From assembly GCA_019828595.1 (NCBI GenBank), contig JAHQRK010000004.1:2666001-2730000 (forward strand): a stretch of 64,000 nucleotides of DNA, given 5' to 3'. Origin of the DNA: Aphanomyces cochlioides (lineage: Eukaryota; Oomycota; Saprolegniomycetes; Saprolegniales; Verrucalvaceae). The position numbers and the translations under genes were made by a program. Position 1 is the stretch's first letter. The number at the start of each line of letters is the position of its first letter. Positions 18,178 to 29,590 of the stretch are shown piece after piece. The notes beneath the pieces were generated by a model. The model saw only the letters and a program-made list of their open reading frames with translations, was not told the DNA's origin and ran no database searches.

Positions 18178-21139
18178 CTCCCAGCATGAGTGTCTGAGTG
18201 TCGGGTTGGAACATCACTTGGTTGTCGAAGGTGGGGTCCAGGGAGCCAGCCTCATGGAATTCCAGGATCGTGGTCAAGACGTATCGCGACTTCTCGTCTT
18301 CGCCGGCATACAACGTTTCCATGATATTCCAAATCAAGAGGCCGAAGCTCGTGTCAAGCAATATGGCAGATAGCGATACGCCCGACAAACAGCGGGAGCC
18401 CAAATGAGAAGCCAGTGCAGTGACCGGGTACTTGGTAGAGGCCACGATCGCAGCATCACTGTTGTAGTACGTTGGAGCATGAATGGCCAAGAGAACTTCT
18501 GCCACAGCCAACACTTCTTCCAGGTCGCCGCGGTGGAGGGAAATCTCGTCGCCGTCAATGGTAGTATCGATGAAGTCGATGTTCTTGTATAGCTCGATGT
18601 TGCTGAAGATGGCTTGAACGTGCTCGCGGGTCATACGCACACCCCACGTCAATGAGTACAGCTGGGAGAACGGTTTGTCTCCACCCCAAGTCGCTCGAAG
18701 CCACCGATGGAGGAGGCGTTGTCTCACAAAGTACTCAAAGCATGCACGGTCTTCATCAAAAAGTCGGTGCAGTTGCAAGCCAAATTCAATCGGGGAACGC
18801 TCGAGATGGCTACACAGCATGTCGACGCGGCCGTCGTTGATGAGTTGGGCAAGGTTGAACGAGCTGTTGGTCACTGCATCTTCGACTTGGGTTGAGAGAT
18901 GCAATGGAACTTTGGCTGTCTTGGTGTCGAGGTCTTGTAGTTCGGCGAGAATTTCGTCAAGAGACATTTCTATGCGCTTGGGAACGCCATCTTGGATCTT
19001 GGTGCCGCCGACAAATTGACCGGACGTAGGGAGGTGGGGAGGGTCATCCGAGACGTCCAGCTTGGGTACAATCGTTGAGATCTTGTAATCGCCAAACTGA
19101 GCAACGTGTTCCTCGGGGTTGACACACACACGTTCGTCGAGGGCTTCAAACATGTTGGGCGAAATCCAAGAGCGGCCATGCTCGGGGGAATCCACTTGCT
19201 GTTGCGTCTTCTTGCGCTTGCCTCTCGACGCCTTGACGCCAGTCCACTGCGGAGGGTTGGCTTGCGCAGTTTTCCGACGTTTTGGCGCCTTGGGAGTCGA
19301 AGAAGGCGGGTTGGTTGGGCTGGGAGCTGGCTTGTTCAATCCATATTGGCGGGACGTTGCATCAAGGTCCAAACGAACCAAGTTCTTGTCACGAAAATAC
19401 CACCCTTGACCGTACACGCGGAGACAACGGCCCTTGAAAAGAATTTCTTCGACGAGACGGCCGTCGCGCTGTATGGTCGTTGGTACGGAGGTTCCTTCAA
19501 AGTAAAGGCGGTACCGAGAGCTCGCCATACCGCTTGAAGAGGAAACGTTGGGGTAGGAGCCCCACAGGAAGCGTGGCTCCAACTTGGTCATGACGTCGAA
19601 GATCAGGCGCTCTTCGTCTTGATCTTGAAGGCCTTGAGGGATGTCCATGAAAAATCCGCCGAGGACGTGCGGAACGTTCATCGTGAAGTGTTGGGACGAG
19701 CCATCTCGAGCGACTTGAATCTTAAACGCGATGCCTCGCAGCTTCGTCATCGCTTCGTGAGAGGCAACACCCCACTTGAGCATGCGGTTCGGGATGTCCT
19801 TCTCGCATCTCACAATGTCAGCAATCGCAGTGTCGAGGCCGAGGGCTTGGTTGTCGAAAAGGATCGATGCCATGGCAGCTGAAACATCGATGGTCTTCGT
19901 GTGTGCACCCGTGGGCATCTGCAACCAGCCGACGATGCCGCGCGCCGAGTGCTTCTGGATCGGGAGGGTGTCTTCAAACGTGAGGGTTCCAGCAGCACGC
20001 TTGCGAAGGAGGGGTTCGAGTTCCTCCATCGTGGGCTGGTAAGGAGCAACGTCCTTGGTCTTGATGGCCTTGGCAGACTGAGACCGCTGTTGCGCTTGGA
20101 AGGCCCATACGTCGTTGGGGGCCTGGCGGTTGTTGGGTTGGCCACGGCCAGGTGTCTGGGCTCCGCCAGATTGAGAAATGTTTTCCAAATGCGATCCGGG
20201 TGAAGCCTGAGACGATGGCTGGCGGACTGAGTGAGAGTCCGAGTCGTGCGTCAGACCAACACTCAAGCGTGCGTCAGAGGCTTGGTCTTGTCCGGACCCT
20301 GTCCCATGGTGGACAGAGTCACACGTTTGACCTTCACTCGCGTTGGACTTCGAGAAGCTTCCATGGGTGACTTGGTCTTGAGTATTCCCATGACCAACAC
20401 TGGCCACAGGGTTGTTCGCGATTGTTCCAGATCTTGCCCGATGATTCTTCGAGAAGAGACCATCACTCATGGAGCGACTAGTCTCGATGGGATCTTGACC
20501 TGTCGCCAGAGTGGACTTGTCGCTCGGGGGATTCTTCGAGAAGGGACCTTCACTCAGGGATGGACTGTTCTCGAATCTTCCTTGACATGTCGTCATGTTG
20601 ACGTCGGTGCTTGAGCGAGTCTTCGAGAAGCCACTATCACTCGTCGAGAGAACATTCTCGAAAGGAACAGAACCCAACGGAGTCTTGCCAGGCAAGCCAC
20701 CATCACTCACGATGGACGTGGTTGATGGAGATTCTTCGGGCAAGGTCGTTGACGTCATGAGCACATCTTCCGAGGTTGGAACGCCGTCTTGCCAGGCTTC
20801 GTCGCAAGTGTCAGAGGTCGTTGGATCATTCGCGGGATCGCAAGCCTTCGTCGAGCGAGTCACAGGCAAGGGTTCAAAACGGCGCGGTTTCGAAGGGGTT
20901 GCACGTTGACGTGGAAACGGAACGCGCGTTGGAGTAGGGAGCGGATTCGTAGACGCGTCATGATGCGAAGCGTTGGAAGCATCGTCGACGTCCTCTTCCA
21001 ACGACGACGCCATGTCGGTATCGCTTGGGGATGGGTCAGCAACGACGATGACGTCCATATCGCTGGGGCTGGACGCCGAGGGAGAGAACGCGGAGGAGCA
21101 AGATGGGGCACGAGGGTTGGTCGAGCGGGTAGCAACCAT
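18140..21139 (-). CDS. LINE B1 ORF1 protein (999 aa)
   Basis: I start it at ATG 21137-21139 (MVATRST) because this matches the family-A start (MATTRSS); the frame is open 14 codons further upstream but only from a TTG. The N-terminal third is acidic and Ser/Thr/Pro rich and contains four spaced F-S-K motifs (about residues 172, 200, 230 and 263; for example SEGPFSKN, SDGLFSKN). The conserved core runs from about residue 342 (VWAFQAQQR) through PRFLWGSY and RYRLYFEG (about 540) to CLRVYGQGWYFRDKNL. Basic patches APKRRKT and RGKRKKT lie near 620-650, then WISPNMFEALDE (about 658) and a C-terminal region of unknown fold. No CCHC knuckle is visible. Its role as RNA-binding partner of ORF2 is inferred from position only. 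Confidence 0.85.
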   Translation of the reverse strand: MVATRSTNPRAPSCSSAFSPSASSPSDMDVIVVADPSPSDTDMASSLEEDVDDASNASHHDASTNPLPTPTRVPFPRQRATPSKPRRFEPLPVTRSTKACDPANDPTTSDTCDEAWQDGVPTSEDVLMTSTTLPEESPSTTSIVSDGGLPGKTPLGSVPFENVLSTSDSGFSKTRSSTDVNMTTCQGRFENSPSLSEGPFSKNPPSDKSTLATGQDPIETSRSMSDGLFSKNHRARSGTIANNPVASVGHGNTQDQVTHGSFSKSNASEGQTCDSVHHGTGSGQDQASDARLSVGLTHDSDSHSVRQPSSQASPGSHLENISQSGGAQTPGRGQPNNRQAPNDVWAFQAQQRSQSAKAIKTKDVAPYQPTMEELEPLLRKRAAGTLTFEDTLPIQKHSARGIVGWLQMPTGAHTKTIDVSAAMASILFDNQALGLDTAIADIVRCEKDIPNRMLKWGVASHEAMTKLRGIAFKIQVARDGSSQHFTMNVPHVLGGFFMDIPQGLQDQDEERLIFDVMTKLEPRFLWGSYPNVSSSSGMASSRYRLYFEGTSVPTTIQRDGRLVEEILFKGRCLRVYGQGWYFRDKNLVRLDLDATSRQYGLNKPAPSPTNPPSSTPKAPKRRKTAQANPPQWTGVKASRGKRKKTQQQVDSPEHGRSWISPNMFEALDERVCVNPEEHVAQFGDYKISTIVPKLDVSDDPPHLPTSGQFVGGTKIQDGVPKRIEMSLDEILAELQDLDTKTAKVPLHLSTQVEDAVTNSSFNLAQLINDGRVDMLCSHLERSPIEFGLQLHRLFDEDRACFEYFVRQRLLHRWLRATWGGDKPFSQLYSLTWGVRMTREHVQAIFSNIELYKNIDFIDTTIDGDEISLHRGDLEEVLAVAEVLLAIHAPTYYNSDAAIVASTKYPVTALASHLGSRCLSGVSLSAILLDTSFGLLIWNIMETLYAGEDEKSRYVLTTILEFHEAGSLDPTFDNQVMFQPDTQTLMLGDVANATSVAFRG

Positions 21140-21191
21140 ATTGTCAGATAGCGTAGAGTGGTACTGCGGGGTAGCTGGCAAATTGGAAACT
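21140..21191 (-). promoter_or_regulatory. LINE B1 5' leader
   Basis: 52 nt between the ORF1 ATG and the tRNA 5' end, of the CAGATAGCGTAGAG type. It forms a head-to-head junction with the tRNA gene at 21192 with no spacer. Confidence 0.6.
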
Positions 21192-21264
21192 GCCCGTCTA
21201 GCTCAGTCGGTAGAGCGCAAGGCTCTTAACCTTGTGGTCGTGGGTTCGAGCCCCACGGTGGGCG
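21192..21264 (+). tRNA. tRNA-Lys(CTT), rebuilt at LINE B1 5' junction
   Basis: Intact 73 nt; its first 14 nt are the second copy of the target-site duplication. Upstream DNA is LINE leader (TTGGAAACT). Confidence 0.97.
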
Positions 21265-22277
21265 CTTCTTTTGCTCTTTTTGGGTCCCAGACATACATTC
21301 CTCTCACACACAATCCCCACTTTTTAAAACACTTGATCCCTCCAACTGCAGCTTCTTTGTCTGACAATACCTCCGTCCTTCCAAGCCTTCACTCCACGAC
21401 TATGTGATATGGTCGACTATGTGATATGGTCGACTATGTGATATGGTCGACTATGTGATATGGTCGACTATGTGATGGAGTGGTCTACACAATACCGTCG
21501 AGGATGTGATGACGGTCGAAAACATGATACCGTCGAGTCTGGGATATAGTGCGTGTGAGTCCACGAAGTTCACGGTGCAATGGCATACGTCATTTTGTGC
21601 AGCGCGTGAGACGGTCGAGTCTGTGAGACGGTGGAAAAGTGTGAAAACGTATAGTCAGTCTGTGAGACGGTGGAAAAGTGTGAAAACGTATAGTCAGTCT
21701 GTGAGGCAGTGACGTATGTGACGAGGTCGGATAAATGGCGGAGTTTGTGCCACTGTAGAATATGTGATTCAGTGCTGCATGTGAAGAGATGGAATGCGTG
21801 ATACGTGACTCGGTGGCGCCACGGATAAGTTGACGTATGCGATATCGTGGCGTCTACGATGCGGTAGAGTGTGTGGTGGAGTAGACTTTGTGAGTGGAAT
21901 ATATGTTGTGTATGATGGCGTGATGTCTGTGACGCAGTGGAGTATGTGATGCAGTGGACAATGTGATGCGAGGTTGATACGTTGGAGTCCTTGGTGGATA
22001 TATGTGCCTTCCTAGGCAGGTTGGGAAGCTGTCGAGTTGAACAACCGTAGGACTTGGTATAGAACGTGTGTAATGCATGGCGTCGTCATCGAATGGAATG
22101 GTTGTGGTGGAAAAGTAAGTTGTGATGTGTGTCGTTTGTCTGTGAGCATGATTTGGTGCGTGGTATGAGTTGGTGAATACTTTTGTGTCGGAGGTCGGTA
22201 CTGAGTGTCCCCTGCGTTTTGAGTGTGACAGTGTTCTGGAGTGTGTTGTATGTATGGAGTGTGTATGTCGTCAGGAA

Positions 22278-22350
22278 GCCCGTCTAGCTCAGTCGGTAGA
22301 GCGCAAGGCTCTTAACCTTGTGGTCGTGGGTTCGAGCCCCACGGTGGGCG
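22278..22350 (+). tRNA. tRNA-Lys(CTT)
   Basis: Intact 73-nt gene with native flank; unit length 996. Confidence 0.97.
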
Positions 22351-23273
22351 CTTCTTTTGCTCTTTTTGGGTCCCAGACATACATTCCTCTCACACACAAT
22401 CCCCACTTTTTAAAACACTTGATCCCTCCAACTGCAGCTTCTTTGTCTGACAATACCTCCGTCCTTCCAAGCCTTCACTCCACGACTATGTGATATGGTC
22501 GACTATGTGATGGAGTGGTCTACACAATACCGTCGAGGATGTGATGACGGTCGAAAACATGATACCGTCGAGTCTGGGATATAGTGCGTGTGAGTCCACG
22601 AAGTTCACGGTGCAATGGCATACGTCATTTTGTGCAGCGCGTGAGACGGTCGAGTCTGTGAGACGGTGGAAAAGTGTGAAAACGTATAGTCAGTCTGTGA
22701 GGCAGTGACGTATGTGACGAGGTCGGATAAATGGCGGAGTTTGTGCCACTGTAGAATATGTGATTCAGTGCTGCATGTGAAGAGATGGAATGCGTGATAC
22801 GTGACTCGGTGGCGCCACGGATAAGTTGACGTATGCGATATCGTGGCGTCTACGATGCGGTAGAGTGTGTGGTGGAGTAGACTTTGTGAGTGGAATATAT
22901 GTTGTGTATGATGGCGTGATGTCTGTGACGCAGTGGAGTATGTGATGCAGTGGACAATGTGATGCGAGGTTGATACGTTGGAGTCCTTGGTGGATATATG
23001 TGCCTTCCTAGGCAGGTTGGGAAGCTGTCGAGTTGAACAACCGTAGGACTTGGTATAGAACGTGTGTAATGCATGGCGTCGTCATCGAATGGAATGGTTG
23101 TGGTGGAAAAGTAAGTTGTGATGTGTGTCGTTTGTCTGTGAGCATGATTTGGTGCGTGGTATGAGTTGGTGAATACTTTTGTGTCGGAGGTCGGTACTGA
23201 GTGTCCCCTGCGTTTTGAGTGTGACAGTGTTCTGGAGTGTGTTGTATGTATGGAGTGTGTATGTCGTCAGGAA

Positions 23274-23346
23274 GCCCGTCTAGCTCAGTCGGTAGAGCGC
23301 AAGGCTCTTAACCTTGTGGTCGTGGGTTCGAGCCCCACGGTGGGCG
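23274..23346 (+). tRNA. tRNA-Lys(CTT)
   Basis: Intact 73-nt gene with native flank; unit length 996. Confidence 0.97.
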
Positions 23347-24269
23347 CTTCTTTTGCTCTTTTTGGGTCCCAGACATACATTCCTCTCACACACAATCCCC
23401 ACTTTTTAAAACACTTGATCCCTCCAACTGCAGCTTCTTTGTCTGACAATACCTCCGTCCTTCCAAGCCTTCACTCCACGACTATGTGATATGGTCGACT
23501 ATGTGATGGAGTGGTCTACACAATACCGTCGAGGATGTGATGACGGTCGAAAACATGATACCGTCGAGTCTGGGATATAGTGCGTGTGAGTCCACGAAGT
23601 TCACGGTGCAATGGCATACGTCATTTTGTGCAGCGCGTGAGACGGTCGAGTCTGTGAGACGGTGGAAAAGTGTGAAAACGTATAGTCAGTCTGTGAGGCA
23701 GTGACGTATGTGACGAGGTCGGATAAATGGCGGAGTTTGTGCCACTGTAGAATATGTGATTCAGTGCTGCATGTGAAGAGATGGAATGCGTGATACGTGA
23801 CTCGGTGGCGCCACGGATAAGTTGACGTATGCGATATCGTGGCGTCTACGATGCGGTAGAGTGTGTGGTGGAGTAGACTTTGTGAGTGGAATATATGTTG
23901 TGTATGATGGCGTGATGTCTGTGACGCAGTGGAGTATGTGATGCAGTGGACAATGTGATGCGAGGTTGATACGTTGGAGTCCTTGGTGGATATATGTGCC
24001 TTCCTAGGCAGGTTGGGAAGCTGTCGAGTTGAACAACCGTAGGACTTGGTATAGAACGTGTGTAATGCATGGCGTCGTCATCGAATGGAATGGTTGTGGT
24101 GGAAAAGTAAGTTGTGATGTGTGTCGTTTGTCTGTGAGCATGATTTGGTGCGTGGTATGAGTTGGTGAATACTTTTGTGTCGGAGGTCGGTACTGAGTGT
24201 CCCCTGCGTTTTGAGTGTGACAGTGTTCTGGAGTGTGTTGTATGTATGGAGTGTGTATGTCGTCAGGAA

Positions 24270-24342
24270 GCCCGTCTAGCTCAGTCGGTAGAGCGCAAGG
24301 CTCTTAACCTTGTGGTCGTGGGTTCGAGCCCCACGGTGGGCG
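24270..24342 (+). tRNA. tRNA-Lys(CTT)
   Basis: Intact 73-nt gene with native flank; unit length 996, last before LINE B2. Confidence 0.97.
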
Positions 24343-25265
24343 CTTCTTTTGCTCTTTTTGGGTCCCAGACATACATTCCTCTCACACACAATCCCCACTT
24401 TTTAAAACACTTGATCCCTCCAACTGCAGCTTCTTTGTCTGACAATACCTCCGTCCTTCCAAGCCTTCACTCCACGACTATGTGATATGGTCGACTATGT
24501 GATGGAGTGGTCTACACAATACCGTCGAGGATGTGATGACGGTCGAAAACATGATACCGTCGAGTCTGGGATATAGTGCGTGTGAGTCCACGAAGTTCAC
24601 GGTGCAATGGCATACGTCATTTTGTGCAGCGCGTGAGACGGTCGAGTCTGTGAGACGGTGGAAAAGTGTGAAAACGTATAGTCAGTCTGTGAGGCAGTGA
24701 CGTATGTGACGAGGTCGGATAAATGGCGGAGTTTGTGCCACTGTAGAATATGTGATTCAGTGCTGCATGTGAAGAGATGGAATGCGTGATACGTGACTCG
24801 GTGGCGCCACGGATAAGTTGACGTATGCGATATCGTGGCGTCTACGATGCGGTAGAGTGTGTGGTGGAGTAGACTTTGTGAGTGGAATATATGTTGTGTA
24901 TGATGGCGTGATGTCTGTGACGCAGTGGAGTATGTGATGCAGTGGACAATGTGATGCGAGGTTGATACGTTGGAGTCCTTGGTGGATATATGTGCCTTCC
25001 TAGGCAGGTTGGGAAGCTGTCGAGTTGAACAACCGTAGGACTTGGTATAGAACGTGTGTAATGCATGGCGTCGTCATCGAATGGAATGGTTGTGGTGGAA
25101 AAGTAAGTTGTGATGTGTGTCGTTTGTCTGTGAGCATGATTTGGTGCGTGGTATGAGTTGGTGAATACTTTTGTGTCGGAGGTCGGTACTGAGTGTCCCC
25201 TGCGTTTTGAGTGTGACAGTGTTCTGGAGTGTGTTGTATGTATGGAGTGTGTATGTCGTCAGGAA

Positions 25266-25279
25266 GCCCGTCTAGCTCA
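25266..25279 (+). pseudogene. 14-nt tRNA-Lys 5' stub (LINE B2)
   Basis: tRNA nt 1-14 followed directly by CTGCAATGGGG, the same junction base as for B1. Confidence 0.97.
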
Positions 25280-25436
25280 CTGCAATGGGGAGGTATATTA
25301 ATAGACTTTCAATATCTACTAATACTAATATTGCCTACTAACGGCTCATCCCACTTCCAAATGCTTCAGCAGATTTTCTACTTTGGGCTTTGGAGTACAG
25401 CGATTTTTGACTTGTTGAATAAATACTTGGGGCTTG

Positions 25437-28400
25437 TTAATTTGGGGCTGAAGGTTGGAGCGCGAGCAAAGTCGGGTACTTGGCTACCAGTGGGCGATAG
25501 ACAGGTTGTCTATGCAAAGTATTGATTGCTGAAATTGCTTCCACTCGTTGAGGGCTGTCAACTTCTTGGAGGCGAAGCCATCTGCGGATCGATGCATGCC
25601 ATCGGATGAAGCTGACTTCTTGCCAAATTTCTGGCGGAGGCGGCTCCTTCGATTCGAACTTGGCGGCGTTGTGCGTTGTCCAAATATAGTGAAGGTTGGA
25701 AGCACACAGAAGAGCCCAGAGCACAAACAGTATGTCTTGAAGCTGGCTACCGCGTTCGTTGACTTGAAAGCGGTCGATGTTGGTGATGGCAGTCCAATCG
25801 AAATTGACACCGAAGCATCGCCAAGCGGTCGCGTGAAAACGCCAAAGGGGATACACGCGAGAGCAGGTGTGGAAGGCGTGGTGTTGGTTCTCCGGTGCGT
25901 CGCAATTGGTATAGACACAGCAAATTACGTCTGGCTGCTGAGGTTGCAAGTAGAACAAGCGCGAGTTGACAGGCAGCATGTTGAACAACAGTCGAAACCA
26001 AACGTCGCCATGGAGGGGAGGCGGCCAACGGCATGTTTTGCGGATGAGTCGCACGTAGGTCGCAATATCTTGTTGCTCGACGCGGGACGATGTCGCCACT
26101 GGGTGCGGTTTTCCATCCGAAGGGGCGTGATGCGCCAAACGTGATACGAGTCGCTTGGGCCAACGCTCGAAGGATAGCAATTGATCTTTGAAAAGTGCCT
26201 TGAAAGGGTGACTTGTTGTATCGATATCGGTCAAAGCAGTTCCAGTTCGAACGCCAGACGTGCGGAGGACTTGGTCGAATATCTTGGTGAGGTGGCTATA
26301 AACTTGACCAGCACGTTCGGGTGCTGCAAATCCCATCGCGCCGTTCGCTTGTAACGTCACTTGTGCCGCACGGTTGTTGGATGACAGTCGATCAATAAAC
26401 GCAGCTCTTGTAGGCCATGTCCCTTGCCGTGTCAAGAAGTCTTTGAGGCAGTGGAAACCGTTTTGAGACGCATGTCTACACCATCGACGACACAGAGCAG
26501 TCTTCACGACATTTGATGTAGCACCCGCAGGACCAACTTGCAGAGCGGGGTAGGATGTCAGCCACACGGGGAGGTTCAAAAGTTCTTCGAGGCTTGGTGG
26601 CGAAGCGGTTCGCTTGGCCATAGGTGTGGCGGCCCATTGATGCCAAATGTCGTGCCAAAGAGGATGCAGCTCCCACAAAAACAACCACTTGGAGCTGTGG
26701 TTGGGGAAGTACGTGAGAAAGTCGAACGGGTGGGTGTCGCGATACAGCTTGTTCATGACACGGGAAAATTGTCTCTTGACAAGCAACTTCCATGGGGCAA
26801 ATGTGTTGGGTGAATTGGGCTGCATCAAGAGTTGGAGCCGCAGCAGTCGCTGAGTCCGAAGCTTCGAAGCCACATGCGGAATACCGAGGCCGAGTTTTTG
26901 ATCGAACTGCCACTTGCGGCAAATAGTTGAGCGATGATGGTCGGTGATTTGCGTCTTCCGACCAAGGATGTACTTGTTGACCATTCTTTGCCAAACGGCA
27001 ACCATCGTTGGAGGCACATACACTGCAGCCGTGACATGCCATAACAACGACAACAACATGGTCGATACGATGAGTTTGCGGCCTTGGATGGTTCGCGCAC
27101 GACTTCCCCACGTTTGAAACGCAGCCAGAAACTTGTCGTTCAGTTGCTGGACTTGAAAATCGCGCGGCAGTCGGTGGCCAAAGAGAATACCAAGGTATTT
27201 CACTGGCTTCTCGCTCGGCAAGACGTTCAAGAGGCCACCATCGTCGATGTCTTCGATATCGAGATTGTTGTTGAGCGCCAAAGTCATGCACTTGGCAACG
27301 TTGAGACGAGCTCCAGACACAGAGCAAAAGTCTTCGACAATTGCCATTTGCTCGACCGCCGCTTGGAGGGATGACGAGAGTAGAGTCGTGTCGTCGGCAA
27401 AGTAGATGCTCGTCAGTGAGTCTCCATTTGGAAGGGGAATACCAAAATCAGGAGATCCGCGTAGCATTTCGCCGAGTGGCTCGAGGTAAAGTACGAAGAG
27501 CATGCACGATAGGGGGCAACCTTGCTTGACTCCGCGGGTAGGCCGTATGGTAGGGCCAAGACCGTCGTTGAAAATGATCTGGACCAGAGGCGTATTGTAA
27601 AGCAACTGAACCCAAGACACAAATGTGGGACCGATGTTCATCTCCTTGAGTACGTCGAAGAGAAAGCCTTGGTCAACCATATCGTATGCCTTGGAAAAGT
27701 CGAGAAACGTCGCGTAGTAGTCGTGGTCTTCATTGGTACAGAAAGTCTGCAATGCTTGTACCAGCATCACGTGGTCGTGCAAGCGACGGCCAGGGACAAA
27801 ACCAGCTTGGCTTGGGTGAGCGAGGTATGGGGCAACTTGTGCAAGACGGTAGGCCAGCGCCCGCGATAGAATCTTGACTTCAACCGACATGAGAGTAATC
27901 GGCCGATAGTTGCCAGGGTCGCCTCTGTCTCCAGCCTTGAACAAGAGCGCCACTGCACTTCGGCGTTGTTGGAGCAGGAGGTGACCGTGATGGGTGAGTT
28001 GGTAGTTGAACACCTTGAGCAGGATTTGGGCGAATACGTCCGGGAGACTTGAAAGAAAGCTGCAGGCCAGCCGTCTGAACCAGGAGACTTGTTCGGGTTC
28101 ATAGACTTGAGCGCGCCGCACAGGTCTTCCGCCGTGAGAGGACTTTCCAGAGCGTCGCGCTGTTCTTGAGTGAGACGTCGAGTAATGGCTCGAATGATAG
28201 CTCGGCGACGGGCCCGATTCAACGGTGGTTGGTCTCTTGGAGTGACCATGATGTTTTTCCAATGAGACGTAAAACCAGCCTTGACTTCAGACGGGTCAGT
28301 CGACGTTACACCGTTGATTGTCACGGACGAGAGCGGCACTTTGATCCCCTTGGGTCGACGAAAAAAGTGACTGGTACCTCGCTCGTTGACGTTGGCGTGA

Positions 28401-29590
28401 AAGTCGAATTGCTGATCCAGGTTGAACTGTCGGTACTCGCTGCGGGCAGTGTCAAGGGCTTGACGGGCGGTATTAACAATGGATGTCTCAACGAGTCCCA
28501 TGTCGAATGCTCGGCGGGAAGTAAGCCACTTCATCTTGAGGCTGTTGAGTGTGTACTTCATCGAGTCAATGTACTGGCGATGACTGACTTGGAGACGCTT
28601 CTTCATTCTCTTCAACCAGCCGTACCACTTTGCGCCAAAGTTTTGAGTGTCGTCTGCGCGCATCTCGTCCAAAAGTTGATTGGCTTCGGCCTTGATCGCT
28701 GCGACTACTTGAGGGTTCTTTAAGAGCTCACGGGGGAGGCGCCAGTAACTTCGGTCGGGAGCTCGCTGCTCGCAGGAGAGGACCACTTTGTGTTCCATGT
28801 GGTCGCCTGCAAAGCTGCTTGGGGAATAGCTTGAACGTGCGTACGTTTGAGCGACGATATCTTGGTCCACAAACAGGTAGTCGAGGCGGTTGCTTCGACC
28901 AGGGCCGCTGTAAACGCGCTCGTTGGGGTGGTGCATCCTCCACGCATCGGTAACACCAAGTGCTGAAAGCCAGGCAATGCATTCCGCCTTACCAGCGTTG
29001 TGGTCTTGGCGAGGTCGAGTCGCGTCCAGATGCTCCTCCAGGGGTAAGTTGAAATCGCCTCCGACAAAGTGAATGCTGTCGTCTTCAAAGTCGCGAGGCA
29101 GATCGTCGAAAAACGGTGCTCGAGAGTGAGCGATAACCGGGGCATAGACGTTGTGAAAGTACACAGGAACGCCGTCCCACTGAGTTCGAACAACCATGTA
29201 TCTTCCAGGTCGGTCATGGGTGGTCAAGTGTTGCAGGTCGAGGAATCCAGGCATGGATCCATGGAAATACGATGCCACACCGCAGCGCCGATTGTTGAGT
29301 GAGTCGACGCGATCAGTGCGGAGATCGTTGGTGAAAAGCTTGTATTTGCCAACGCCTACTTCGTTGTTGAGGTGGAGTTGGAAGGTTTCGAGATGTTTGA
29401 TGTTATTGATTTTGGTTTCTTGAAAGAAAACGGCTTGGGTCGGAATTTGGAGTCGCCGCGCTACAAGATGTCCGTTGTCTTTCAGCCCATTGAGGTTGGC
29501 AGTGGTCAGTTCGAGTATGGGGAACTTGGTGAAGAGACCGGCCGCGACCACCTTAGCCACGGAACGCGACAGACGTTGCGTTCGCAACAT
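25437..29590 (-). pseudogene. LINE B2 ORF2, frameshifted between endonuclease and RT
   Basis: 4154 nt, one shorter than intact ORF2. The deletion is in a G run at 28042-28044 (GGG where the other copies have GGGG), just before the SPDVFAQILL segment. The upstream part (endonuclease through NKSPGSDGWPAAFFQ) and the downstream part (whole catalytic RT and C-terminus) are each open. Single differences include a T for I in the GVTDAW segment and VTSTDP where the others have ATSTDP. A homopolymer indel can also be an assembly error. Confidence 0.9.

Larger units (their letters stand above)
13866..21191 (-). mobile_element. LINE B1, full length, both ORFs intact
   Basis: This 7326-bp element is flanked by GCCCGTCTAGCTCA on both sides (13852-13865 and 21192-21205). 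Its 3' end is CCTCCCCATTGCAG on the minus strand, with no poly(A). It has a 157-nt 3'UTR, ORF2, ORF1 and a 52-nt leader of the CAGATAGCG type. It is the only copy in the window with both reading frames uninterrupted and is the candidate autonomous source. The mobility machinery is target-primed reverse transcription; the geometry implies that the tRNA sense strand is nicked after nt 14 and its 3' end primes cDNA synthesis. Confidence 0.95.
21192..25279 (+). repeat. tRNA-Lys tandem array, block 2 (four units)
   Basis: Units start at 21192 (1086), 22278 (996), 23274 (996) and 24270 (996), ending in the stub before LINE B2. All carry the TTGACGTATG / ATATGTGCC markers. The three 996-bp units look identical to one another by eye, which points to very recent duplication or conversion. 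Confidence 0.97.

Noticed and set aside
21140..21181. Extended ORF1 start giving 1013 residues in B1-B3
   Set aside because: The upstream codon is TTG, the extension lies in the leader and is absent in B5 and in family A; the shared start is the ATG of MVATRST / MATTRSS.
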